NCBI GenBank assembly: GCA_007132585.1
Contig: SLOJ01000187.1
Coordinates: forward strand, 1-33,545
DNA from: Bacteroidales bacterium
GTDB lineage: Bacteria > Bacteroidota > Bacteroidia > Bacteroidales > UBA7960
Direction: 5' to 3'
Length of the DNA stretch: 33,545 nucleotides
This document shows positions 19,844-28,584 of this stretch, one piece after another (within the stretch, counting starts at the first letter, position 1; each line of letters starts with the position of its first letter). The notes beneath the pieces were generated by a model, which saw nothing but the letters and a program-made list of their open reading frames with translations, was not told the origin of the DNA and made no database searches. A program made the position numbers and the translations under genes.

Positions 19844-21116
19844 CTTTACTGAAAATTTTTTTAATAAAGTCTGAATATTCCCTGATATCTGCTTTGCCCG
19901 GGAGAAAATAAGTAAGCGGGAAACCTGAGAGTTTTTTTAAAACCCAAAATGTATATAACGAAGTAGCCGTAAAAGAAATGGTTGCAGCAATCGCTGCTCC
20001 GTAAAAATCGAAAAGTGGAATCAGAATAAGGCCGAAAACCAGCGTAGCAATCAATCCTGCTGCCGATGCAATCGTGTTGATATGATATTTGCCTATTCCT
20101 GAAAAATAGTGACCAGGGATGAGGTAGAAATTATACACCAGGATACCGGGCATGAGCAAAACAATGATCCTTTTTACCGGTGCAAATTCTTCTCCGAAAA
20201 GGAACTGAAAAAATGATGCCGGCAAAATGGCCAGAAAAAGTATCATAAGTATACTAAAGATCAGGGATGATTTCAGCAATTTTACCGTTAGTCGTATATT
20301 GTAAACTTTATCAATGCTGTTGGTTATCCGCGCATATTGCACCGTAGCAATACTTTTGCTTATCAGCCATACCGATTCAATAATAGCAACCGCTATGGAA
20401 TATATTCCTACGCTTTCGTTGCTGTAGTAGATCAGCAAGAGATAATAACTCAGCCTGAGACTCAACATTTGTGTAATGTGCGCCAGCTGATTATAAAAGC
20501 CATAGCGAAACATGCCTGCAAGCAAAGGTTTTTTTGTTTTTTCTGTTACTTTCTCACCTGCATTCCAGTATTTTAATAATAGAATAAGGCTTATTGCAAG
20601 CGACATTCCATACCCGAAATACAACGCATGGATGTAAGCATAAATATTTTGTATATCGAAAACAAAAATGGATAACAGTAAAAAAATGGCCACTGAAAAG
20701 ATCTGCATTATATGAATCAGGTTTTTTGCAAGTATCTTTTCCTTTCCGAGCAGCATCATGGCATTGGCTGATGCCAAAGCACTTATGAAAGTAAGAATAA
20801 AAGTATGTATAAGCAGTTCATGATTTAAACCCGGGAATAACCGGGTAACACCAAATGCCCCTGAACAAATAATAAATGCCCACAGATAGGAGTAAAGCAT
20901 TACTTTTCGGTTGTTGTACCTGGGAACTATGTAAACAAGTGTTGCACCGCCAATAATATTGTTAAAAAGCAGAATAATAACAATATTGGTAAGTATAATG
21001 CTTTGCTCTCCTTTTACTTCTGCACCCAGAGTTTGAGAAATTACCACTGCTATTAAAAGGTTCAGCAGGGCAGAAGCAAAGTTGGTTGCAAATGTGGTAT
21101 AAATGTTCTTAAACAA
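19836..21116 (-). CDS. Polysaccharide flippase/transport protein (Wzx/MATE-like)
   Basis: 426 aa, multi-TM. NFASALLNLLIAVVISQTLGAEVKGEQSII N-terminus; called start is TTG overlapping the upstream stop. Confidence 0.85.
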   Translation of the reverse strand: MFKNIYTTFATNFASALLNLLIAVVISQTLGAEVKGEQSIILTNIVIILLFNNIIGGATLVYIVPRYNNRKVMLYSYLWAFIICSGAFGVTRLFPGLNHELLIHTFILTFISALASANAMMLLGKEKILAKNLIHIMQIFSVAIFLLLSIFVFDIQNIYAYIHALYFGYGMSLAISLILLLKYWNAGEKVTEKTKKPLLAGMFRYGFYNQLAHITQMLSLRLSYYLLLIYYSNESVGIYSIAVAIIESVWLISKSIATVQYARITNSIDKVYNIRLTVKLLKSSLIFSILMILFLAILPASFFQFLFGEEFAPVKRIIVLLMPGILVYNFYLIPGHYFSGIGKYHINTIASAAGLIATLVFGLILIPLFDFYGAAIAATISFTATSLYTFWVLKKLSGFPLTYFLPGKADIREYSDFIKKIFSKDA

Positions 21117-22287
21117 GTTTTTGTCTGGTTATTACAGTTGTGTATATCTGGGTAAAACTATTTCCAATTGTTTCATAACTGAAATTTTCAGCGGCATATT
21201 TATGCAGTTGTTCGCTGTTGTATGCATCAGAACTATCAAGTAGCTTGTTGATAGCATTAAGCAGAGCCGGTTCATCAAGTGGAGCTATCAATACTCCTTT
21301 ATCAGGTGTAAGATGCTCTTTTATGCCTCCCACATCTGTTGATATTACCGGTAATCCTGCGGCAAAAGCTTCAATGATAACGCATGGAAGATTCTCATAA
21401 TTGCTGAAAAGCACAAACAAATCGGCGTTTTGCATGGTTCGGGCAATTTCTTGTGTACTCATAGTTCCGTAGAAACTAACCCAATCATTATCAATCTTTA
21501 GTTTGGAAGCATATTCAATGTGGGGCGACAGATCCCCATCTCCCACAATCTTTAATGTAAAATCGTTTCTCAAAGCAGAAAGCTTTCGTATTACCCGTAA
21601 TATCCCCGAAACGTTCTTATGCTCATCATTGAGGTGAGAAACATGCAGGATAGTTTTCTTCTCAGTTTTCTTATTCTCTTTCAAAGGAAAGAAATATTTA
21701 ACATCTACAACATTGGGGATAACCCTGTAATGATTTTTTAAGCCTTTACGAACCATCGCTTCCTTGAGGTTATGGGTAACGGGCATGATAACTTCAGCAT
21801 TCCTGGCAACAATTCTTCGTAGCGCTCTTACTAATTTGCTTTCCTGTATTTGATTGTCTGGCAGGTAACCGGTCCAGTGTTCTGATATTACGTATTTCAA
21901 CCCGAACAACCATTTGAAGAGCAAGGCAATTGCGCCTGATGGAAAAACAACATTCAAATGAATAATATCAGGTTTGCCCCATTCCTTTTTCAATTGCCGA
22001 AATGATTTCAGATAATATTTTACATAAAGGAAGCCATTGATAAGTTTCCCGACCTTACCGTTACTTTTCCTGAAATACAGAATATGGGTTTTTACCCCGG
22101 CTTTGGTAAAATTATCAGCTTCAAAGGGTGCAGATGCATCGGGGTCGGCAACTACATGCATAGCAACAACTTCATTATAAATGGCGGCTGCTTCTGCAAA
22201 TTTTTCATTGAAATTTCCGTCGGTGGGGTTTAATCTGTTCGGATACCAACTGGATAAAAACAATACCCTGTGCCTGTTAACGTTCAT
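21109..22287 (-). CDS. Glycosyltransferase family 4 (GT-B)
   Basis: RVLFLSSWYPN...FNEKFAEA, VISEHWTGYLP, VIPNVVDVKYFFP, FVLFSNYENLPCVIIEAFAAGLPVISTDVGGIKEHL. Start moved from 22335 to the ATG at 22287; a -7-like box lies inside the longer version. Confidence 0.88.
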   Translation of the reverse strand: MNVNRHRVLFLSSWYPNRLNPTDGNFNEKFAEAAAIYNEVVAMHVVADPDASAPFEADNFTKAGVKTHILYFRKSNGKVGKLINGFLYVKYYLKSFRQLKKEWGKPDIIHLNVVFPSGAIALLFKWLFGLKYVISEHWTGYLPDNQIQESKLVRALRRIVARNAEVIMPVTHNLKEAMVRKGLKNHYRVIPNVVDVKYFFPLKENKKTEKKTILHVSHLNDEHKNVSGILRVIRKLSALRNDFTLKIVGDGDLSPHIEYASKLKIDNDWVSFYGTMSTQEIARTMQNADLFVLFSNYENLPCVIIEAFAAGLPVISTDVGGIKEHLTPDKGVLIAPLDEPALLNAINKLLDSSDAYNSEQLHKYAAENFSYETIGNSFTQIYTTVITRQKLV

Positions 22288-22309
22288 ATATCTGCTTATG
22301 ATGCAAGCA

Positions 22310-22317
22310 CAAAGATA
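22310..22317 (-). promoter_or_regulatory. Possible -7 box (TATCTTTG on the minus strand) upstream of the glycosyltransferase operon
   Basis: Reverse complement of CAAAGATA; exact TAnnTTTG match. Confidence 0.4.
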
Positions 22318-22396
22318 AGCCATTTTCACATACATCTGCGGGGCTTAAGACCGCACTGTTATTTACGTTCTTAGATTTTTAAAAAAATGAAAATCT

Positions 22397-22429
22397 TTGT
22401 TTTTTCAGTGAAAAAAATTTCTATATTTG
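22397..22429 (+). promoter_or_regulatory. Bacteroidota-type promoter of tRNA-His
   Basis: TTG (22397-22399), 22-nt spacer, TATATTTG (22422-22429); tRNA begins about 12 nt downstream. Confidence 0.75.
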
Positions 22430-22440
22430 CACTCCCAAAC

Positions 22441-22515
22441 GGTGGATGTAGCTCAGCAGGTTAGAGCATCAGATTGTGGTTCTGAGGGTCGTGGGTTCGA
22501 GTCCCATCTTCCACC
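22441..22515 (+). tRNA. tRNA-His (anticodon GTG)
   Basis: Cloverleaf folded by hand: acceptor GTGGATG/CTTCCAC with G-1 (22441) opposite C73 (22515), D-stem GCTC/GAGC, anticodon stem TCAGA/TCTGA with loop TTGTGGT (GTG at 22476-22478), T-arm GTGGG TTCGAGT CCCAT. CCA not encoded. Confidence 0.96.
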
Positions 22516-22530
22516 CAAAAAAATCAACCC

Positions 22531-22559
22531 GCCTGTAAGTTTTCTTGCAGGCTTTTTTT
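22531..22559 (+). terminator. Rho-independent terminator after tRNA-His
   Basis: GCCTGTAAG/CTTGCAGGC stem followed by TTTTTTT. Confidence 0.8.
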
Positions 22560-22749
22560 GTATCCTTCCATTTGCGGTATTATTGCTGTTTTTTTCTGTA
22601 ACTACGGTATTATCCGGTATAAAATTCAGTGATTAACCTAGAAATTTCATTATAAACTCGCTGTATTTTTACCTTGTTAATCAGAGGCGTTTTACGGCAC
22701 ATCATTTCTTATAAAATACCGGCATCGCAAAACATTTAAAAAAAATAAT

Positions 22750-25700
22750 ATGAAGGCATTTGTACAATTCATTTCATTGCCCTTTTTTCTGGCAATTTTC
22801 TGGAGCGCATCCGGCTTTGCGCAAATTATCCCTGAACCATATAAACCGGGGACAGAACAGCAGGAGAAGGCTGAATTACAACTTAAAAATGTTGAAGATA
22901 TCATATGGTACGAAGACTTCAACGAAGGTTTACCGGGAGATTGGGATAATATAGATGCTTCAGGTCTGGTATCTTTTGAATATACTTTTGCAGGACCACA
23001 GGGCCCGTTTTCAATTGGCATGCCTGCTTTGCATTCGGTAACCTCATCCAATGGTTTTATGATTCTGGATACCGACCTTGCCACGTCGCAAAACCCCGAT
23101 GGTTTGTTTTCCGATGCATGGATACAATCGCCTCCGATCGATTTGAGCGAATATGAAAGAATACAGTTGCGTTTTCAGCATAACTACAGGTATTGTTGTT
23201 CGCCGGCGCAGGTTGAAATGGTAGCTGAAGTTAGTACCGATGGCGAAAACTGGACAAGCTGGGATGTTCGTAACGGACTTGCTCCAAACAATACCAGTGC
23301 CAATCCTGTAAACCAGGTTATTAATATTTCGCATGTGGCCGCCGGGCAAGATCAGGTTTGGATACGTTTCCGCAAAACCGGTGCAACGCACTACTGGTGG
23401 ATGATTGATGATGTAATGCTGGTGTCTTATGTCGATAACGACATGGAAATCAAGAATATAACCTATAATAACGGATATACTAAAATTCCTGCAGGCCAGC
23501 AGCAGCCCTTTCAGTTTTCTGCTGAAATACGCAATGCCGGCGGGTTTGTACAAAACAATATAGTGCTTGAAACTGCTGTAAATAACCTGCTGTTCAATGC
23601 AACTACCGACACTATTGACGCTATGGACCCTGGTCAGCAACTGAAACTTATGCTTCCGGGTGAGTTTATGCCACCTTCCAGGGGAAAGTATACGGCAGAA
23701 TTTGTATTATCACAAATGCAGATTGATGAAGTGCCTGCCAACAACCTTGCAACAGCTGAGTTTTTTATTACCGATACGGTTTACTCCCGCTCACTTGATG
23801 TTTACAATCCCGAAATGTATTATTCTGGGGAAGCAGGAGATCTGACCGCAGGAAATCGCTTCAGTTTGCTCAGTGAGATGGGAGCCACTTCGGTGGGTTT
23901 TGTTTTGCACGAAAACTCCGAACCGGGGGCCCGGTTGAAAATTAAACTTTACAGCTATACCGATAGTAGTTTTACCGAAATATATGAATCAAATGATTTT
24001 TATATACTCACAGCTGATGATATAACACCTGCAGATTCAGAAGAGCCTGTATTTCTTGTTCTTCCCCTGGATGAAACTTTAATTATGCCTGCCGGCGATT
24101 ATATTGTGGCCGCCCATGCACCTGCAGGAGATCAGGTGGTGCTTGCCTCCCAGAATCTTGTAAAGCAATCTGCTTCTGCAGCATTTGAATTTGCAGATAA
24201 CAGCTGGAATGAGCTGGCTATAGTTCCCATGATCAATCTGCATTTTGGTAACCATGAAGTAGCATGCGACCCATTGTATGACTTTATTGTTCAGGATGCA
24301 GTTTGTGGCACTGAAAGTGGTTCTATCGAAGTGGTTCCCCTAAGCGGAACGGGTCCGTGGAGTTACCTTTGGGATGATGATCCAATGCTGAATTCACCCA
24401 TTCGAGAAAACCTGCCTGCCGGTGATTACGAAGTTACCGTAACCGACGGATATGGTTGCCTTGCCGATCTTTCTGTTACTGTTGAAGATGTGGATATCAG
24501 TATGGATTTTGAAATAACAGATGCCATGTGTGCCACCGATGGTGTTATTACCATGATTCCGCTCAATGGCCAGGAACCTTTTGTGTATGAATGGTCGCAT
24601 GACGAAACCCTTGACGGACCGGTAGCTGAAGAACTTGCACCGGGAAGTTATAACGTTATTATTGCCGATGCCAACGGTTGCGAAACCAATATAACAGTAG
24701 AAGTAGGAAATATTGATGAGATGCCTGTTGATGTTTTTGCCCAGTCAGCATATTGCGGAAATGCCAATGGAAGCATAGAACTTGTGCCCCAGGCCGGCGT
24801 GGCTCCATTTACTTTTGATTGGGAAGGATTTGATACAAGTACTAACGGGTTACTGGATAACCTTACTGCCGGACATTATACTTTTTCAGTTACTGATGAT
24901 AATGGCTGTTTCTATGAAGGCGATGTTATCATTTCTGAAGAAATATACGACCTTGAGTTGGATTATACTGTTTCTGATGCCACTTGCGGACTGCATAATG
25001 GTGAGATCGTAGTGGAAATTACCAATGGCAGCGAACCTTATAATTTTCAATGGTCGAACAGTCTGGATCAGCCTGCTATCGGTAATCTTGCACCCGGAAA
25101 CTATGTTCTGCAGGTTGCAGACCAGTTTGGTTGTGATACAGAGCAAAGTTTTATTATAAACAGCATAGGAGAAATGCCGCTGGTCAACTGGGGTGTTACC
25201 GATTCTGATAATTGCGGTGGTAATTCAGGAGTTATTGCTATTTATTCACAGGATCCCCAGGCAACATACCTCTATACCCTTATCAATGATAAAAACGGAG
25301 TTATAGTTGAAAATCCAGGTGGTGGTGATGATTCACCCGACTTTTTGGTGGAAGAACTTCCTGCGGGGCAATTCCTGATCAGTGTGCTAAGTGAAGATGG
25401 ATGCGAAAAAATTCTAACACTCGAAGTCAGCGATGCAGGTGCACCCGAAATAACTGCCAATCTCAAAAGTATCAGCTGTCATGGCGAAAATGACGGGGCA
25501 ATACAAGTTACTGTAAATGGAGGAGCTAATCCGCAATTTCTCTGGAATGATGAAAATGAAAGCACTACACCCGAAATCAACAATCTTTCTGCCGGGCTTT
25601 ATACCCTGCAGGTTACCGATGATGGTTGTTTCGGAATGGAATCCTTTGAAATTACTGAGCCTGCACCTCTTCTGGCCAATGCTACTATCGAACATATAGT

Positions 25701-26391
25701 TTGTGCCAATGATGAACAGGGAAGCATTTACCTGCAAACCCTTGGAGGCACTGCTCCCTATACCTATATCTGGAACAATGGGGTTTCTAACCTGAATCTG
25801 GTTAATATTCAGGGTGGAGATTACACAATTACCATAACCGATTTCCATAATTGCATATTTAACAATTCATACACTGTAAATACCAACGATTCGCTTATAA
25901 TGGATGCTGATATTATTCACAGCAATGAGGGGTCTGACAACGGTAGTATCATTGTAAGTGTAAGCGGAGGTGGGGGTGAATATACCTACTCGTGGGATAG
26001 CGGCCAGCAAACTCCTGTTCTTACAGGTCTGGCGCCCGGTTCATACACTATTACCGTTACCGATGAGGCAGGATGCTTCATCACGGAAACCTTTATGATT
26101 GGAACCGTAAATGTAGAAAGTGATCTTACTGCTGAAGAAGCAGTGAAGGTTTATCCAAACCCAGCCAGTCAGGTTCTTTATGTGGAAACTACGGCCGGTT
26201 TTTGCACAGAAGCTGGTATAAGCGTTGATATTACCAATATAGTCGGCAAAAATGTAAAAAGCCTTTACTTTGATAATACCGGTGGCGCTGAAAAAATAAA
26301 TATTGATGTTGGCGATATGTATCCCGGAATTTATATTATTACTGTAAAATGTGGTAATAAGGTGAAACAATCAAAATTTGTAAAAAGATAA
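22750..26391 (+). CDS. T9SS-secreted protein with choice-of-anchor J domain and about eight SprB-type repeats
   Basis: 1213 aa. Signal peptide; EDFNEGLPGDW...WMIDDVMLV; repeated LxxGxYxVxVTDxxGC units; C-terminal VKVYPNPASQVLYVE...GIYIITVKCGNKVKQSKFVKR (T9SS type A sorting domain). Confidence 0.92.
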   Translation: MKAFVQFISLPFFLAIFWSASGFAQIIPEPYKPGTEQQEKAELQLKNVEDIIWYEDFNEGLPGDWDNIDASGLVSFEYTFAGPQGPFSIGMPALHSVTSSNGFMILDTDLATSQNPDGLFSDAWIQSPPIDLSEYERIQLRFQHNYRYCCSPAQVEMVAEVSTDGENWTSWDVRNGLAPNNTSANPVNQVINISHVAAGQDQVWIRFRKTGATHYWWMIDDVMLVSYVDNDMEIKNITYNNGYTKIPAGQQQPFQFSAEIRNAGGFVQNNIVLETAVNNLLFNATTDTIDAMDPGQQLKLMLPGEFMPPSRGKYTAEFVLSQMQIDEVPANNLATAEFFITDTVYSRSLDVYNPEMYYSGEAGDLTAGNRFSLLSEMGATSVGFVLHENSEPGARLKIKLYSYTDSSFTEIYESNDFYILTADDITPADSEEPVFLVLPLDETLIMPAGDYIVAAHAPAGDQVVLASQNLVKQSASAAFEFADNSWNELAIVPMINLHFGNHEVACDPLYDFIVQDAVCGTESGSIEVVPLSGTGPWSYLWDDDPMLNSPIRENLPAGDYEVTVTDGYGCLADLSVTVEDVDISMDFEITDAMCATDGVITMIPLNGQEPFVYEWSHDETLDGPVAEELAPGSYNVIIADANGCETNITVEVGNIDEMPVDVFAQSAYCGNANGSIELVPQAGVAPFTFDWEGFDTSTNGLLDNLTAGHYTFSVTDDNGCFYEGDVIISEEIYDLELDYTVSDATCGLHNGEIVVEITNGSEPYNFQWSNSLDQPAIGNLAPGNYVLQVADQFGCDTEQSFIINSIGEMPLVNWGVTDSDNCGGNSGVIAIYSQDPQATYLYTLINDKNGVIVENPGGGDDSPDFLVEELPAGQFLISVLSEDGCEKILTLEVSDAGAPEITANLKSISCHGENDGAIQVTVNGGANPQFLWNDENESTTPEINNLSAGLYTLQVTDDGCFGMESFEITEPAPLLANATIEHIVCANDEQGSIYLQTLGGTAPYTYIWNNGVSNLNLVNIQGGDYTITITDFHNCIFNNSYTVNTNDSLIMDADIIHSNEGSDNGSIIVSVSGGGGEYTYSWDSGQQTPVLTGLAPGSYTITVTDEAGCFITETFMIGTVNVESDLTAEEAVKVYPNPASQVLYVETTAGFCTEAGISVDITNIVGKNVKSLYFDNTGGAEKINIDVGDMYPGIYIITVKCGNKVKQSKFVKR

Positions 26392-26435
26392 ACCACTTCA
26401 GATTAAAATACTTTTCAAATTGATTTTTTGTAACT

Positions 26436-26459
26436 AAGGGGCTGTCATGTGCAGCCCTT
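26436..26459 (+). terminator. Possible terminator hairpin
   Basis: AAGGGGCTG tcatgtg CAGCCCTT with one bulge; following T tract is weak. Confidence 0.45.
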
Positions 26460-26470
26460 CTCTTTTACAT

Positions 26471-26502
26471 TTGGAAATTTTTAGCAAATTGGTGTATCTT
26501 TG
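26471..26502 (+). promoter_or_regulatory. Bacteroidota-type promoter of ccmB
   Basis: TTG (26471-26473), 21-nt spacer, TATCTTTG (26495-26502). Confidence 0.7.
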
Positions 26503-26520
26503 CCTGAATTGATTATACCC

Positions 26521-27180
26521 ATGGTATTTAAAGAAATTGTTAACCTGATGCATAAAGAGTTTTTGCTTGAATGGCGGCAAAAACATGCCCTGGGTGGTAT
26601 TGTACTTTACCTTGTATCTACCATTTTTATCTGTTATCTTTCCTTTGCAGGCATCATGACGGTAGCCACCTGGAATGCGCTTTTCTGGATCATCATTGCC
26701 TTTGCAACCCTTAACCTGGTTTTAAAGAGCTTCAATGACGAAACTTCCGGCCGTAAATTGTATCTGTATACCCTGGTGTCGCCATCAGCAATTATATTTT
26801 CCAAAATATTGATCAACGCCATTGTAATGATGGTGCTTGGCATATTGGGATTTTTACTTTTCAACCTTTTTATGGGCAATATTGCCGGTACAAACGTATC
26901 TTACTGGCTTGTGTTGCTTATCGGTGTAGTTGGGTTTGCTTCATTGCTTACCATGATTTCAGCAATTGCCAGTCAGGCAAAGAACAATTTTACACTGATG
27001 GCCATATTGGGTTTCCCGCTTTTGTTGCCATTGCTACTGGTATTGATAAGAGCTTCCCTGGCAGCAATACAGGGTGCAGGTATTTTGGATATTGTAGGCG
27101 ATCTGCTGGTAATATTGCTGTTGGTTATGATTTCTTTAACATTATCAAGTATTTTGTTTCCGTATCTTTGGAAAGAATAA
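26521..27180 (+). CDS. ccmB: Heme exporter membrane protein CcmB
   Basis: MVFKEIVNLMHKEFLLEWRQKHALGGIVLYLVSTIFICYLSF...; six-TM pattern and adjacency to ccmC. Start set to ATG 26521 instead of TTG 26500, which lies in the promoter. Confidence 0.9.
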   Translation: MVFKEIVNLMHKEFLLEWRQKHALGGIVLYLVSTIFICYLSFAGIMTVATWNALFWIIIAFATLNLVLKSFNDETSGRKLYLYTLVSPSAIIFSKILINAIVMMVLGILGFLLFNLFMGNIAGTNVSYWLVLLIGVVGFASLLTMISAIASQAKNNFTLMAILGFPLLLPLLLVLIRASLAAIQGAGILDIVGDLLVILLLVMISLTLSSILFPYLWKE

Positions 27181-27195
27181 AACCGTAATGCTTAC

Positions 27196-27885
27196 ATGAC
27201 TAAAAAATACTGGAATTATACCTGGAAAATATTCACAATCTTACTGCTCGTATATGTTATTATGGGTGGTTTGTTGTTTGATGTGCCGGCCCTTCCCGTT
27301 ATTCATCAAACCATCAGAAATATTTACTTTCATGTGGGCATGTGGTTCTCAATGATATTTATCCTGTTTTTGGGTTTTCTGTTCAGCCTGATGTATCTGC
27401 GCAGCTTCGATCTTAAATATGACCGTATGGCTTTTGCTACTGTAAAAACAGGACTTGTATTCGGTATTCTTGGAATAATTACCGGTATGATCTGGGCGCA
27501 GAATACCTGGGGAACCTGGTGGCTAAATGATCCTAAACTCAATGGAGCAGCAGTGGGAATTTTGGTTTACCTGGCTTATCTTATTCTTAGGGCATCCCTT
27601 GATGATCCTGAGAAAAGGGCCCGGCTGGCTGCAGTATATAAAATTTTTGCGTTTGTAATTATGTTTGTTTTTATCATGATTTTACCGCGCATTTCAGGTC
27701 CTTCAATTCATCCGGGTGTTGATGGAAATCCTGCCCTGGCAACCGGTGACCTCGCTCCCGTGATGCGAAAAGTATTTTTCCCTGCCATATTGGGGTGGAT
27801 ATTATTCTCTTACTGGATATATACGATCGTAGAAAGAACCGACAAAATATCAGAAAAAATTAATTATCTAAACTCAGAAAATTAG
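27196..27885 (+). CDS. ccmC: Cytochrome c biogenesis protein CcmC
   Basis: WWD-domain-like NTWGTWWLNDPKLNGAAVGILVYLAYLILR; flanking conserved histidines (HVGMWFS, SIHPG). Confidence 0.93.
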   Translation: MTKKYWNYTWKIFTILLLVYVIMGGLLFDVPALPVIHQTIRNIYFHVGMWFSMIFILFLGFLFSLMYLRSFDLKYDRMAFATVKTGLVFGILGIITGMIWAQNTWGTWWLNDPKLNGAAVGILVYLAYLILRASLDDPEKRARLAAVYKIFAFVIMFVFIMILPRISGPSIHPGVDGNPALATGDLAPVMRKVFFPAILGWILFSYWIYTIVERTDKISEKINYLNSEN

Positions 27886-27886
27886 A

Positions 27887-28048
27887 ATGGAAATACAGGA
27901 TAATATATTTGTAGTTGCATTGGTGCTTGCCATTATTTTTGCAGGACTGGCTCTGTTTCTGTTTTCTCTTGAACGAAAACTAAACAAGGTGGAGAAGAAA
28001 ATATCGGAAATGGAGGAGGAGAGAGAAAGTGAGAAAGTGGGAAAGTAG
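27887..28048 (+). CDS. CcmD-like small membrane protein
   Basis: 53 aa, translated by hand: MEIQDNIFVVALVLAIIFAGLALFLFSLERKLNKVEKKISEMEEERESEKVGK. Single TM followed by charged coiled segment; sits between ccmC and ccmE. Below the ORF-track length cut-off. Confidence 0.75.
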   Translation: MEIQDNIFVVALVLAIIFAGLALFLFSLERKLNKVEKKISEMEEERESEKVGK

Positions 28049-28078
28049 AAAAGTAAGAAAGTAGGAAAGTAGAAAAGC
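28023..28078. repeat. Tandem octamer repeat, consensus RRRAAAGT, 7 units
   Basis: GAGAAAGT GAGAAAGT GGGAAAGT AGAAAAGT AAGAAAGT AGGAAAGT AGAAAAGC. Confidence 0.9.
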
Positions 28079-28112
28079 AGGGATGAGTTGTTAAATTAAT
28101 TTGGGAATAAAA

Positions 28113-28508
28113 ATGAAAAAAACACATATTGCCGCACTTATTTTTGTTGTTATTGCTGTAGCGGCCATCATTACTACAGTGTATGATGCTGATACATATT
28201 CAAGCTTTGCCGAAGCCCGCGAACATCCCGGCAGGCAGTTTCATATTATTGGCGAGTTGAATCCCGACAAGCCCATTGAAGAAAAAATAGAACAAAACAC
28301 ACTAATCTTCTCTTTTTACATGTTTGATAATGATGGAGAAGAGAGCAAAGTAATATACTTTGGTGGCAAGCCCCAGGATTTTGAAAAGCTTGATCAGATT
28401 GTTCTGGTTGGTTCATACAATCAAGATAATTTTGTGGCATCGCAATTGCTGCTCAAATGTCCGTCGAAGTATAATGCTGATGAGTTTGCCGATACAGTTG
28501 AATATTAA
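28113..28508 (+). CDS. ccmE: Cytochrome c maturation heme chaperone CcmE, CxxxY-type
   Basis: MKKTHIAALIFVVIAVAAIITTVYD...; VIYFGGKPQDFEKLDQIVLVGSYNQDNFVASQLLLKCPSKY. Start set to ATG 28113 rather than TTG 28101. Confidence 0.88.
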   Translation: MKKTHIAALIFVVIAVAAIITTVYDADTYSSFAEAREHPGRQFHIIGELNPDKPIEEKIEQNTLIFSFYMFDNDGEESKVIYFGGKPQDFEKLDQIVLVGSYNQDNFVASQLLLKCPSKYNADEFADTVEY

Positions 28509-28527
28509 GATATTAATGTATAAAAAT

Positions 28528-28566
28528 AACCCCCTGAATGCTTTTGAGTATTCAGGGGGTTTTTTA
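28528..28566. terminator. Bidirectional terminator between ccmE and lpxD-like genes
   Basis: AACCCCCTGAAT ... ATTCAGGGGGTT 12-bp perfect stem with T run on the plus side and A-rich sequence on the other. Confidence 0.88.
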
Positions 28567-28584
28567 TTTCAGGTTTGTAAAATG

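Noticed and set aside
22427-22636. 69-aa plus-strand ORF
   Set aside because: Spans tRNA-His and its terminator; typical spurious ORF through a tRNA gene.
23044-23640. 198-aa minus-strand ORF
   Set aside because: Antisense to the T9SS SprB-repeat gene; no domain signal.
24268-26110. Possible DNA-level tandem repeat array in the SprB region
   Set aside because: Similarity is at protein domain level; nucleotide units are diverged.
27933-28127. 64-aa minus-strand ORF rich in FSTFPLSHFLS
   Set aside because: Antisense translation of the octamer repeat and ccmD-like region.
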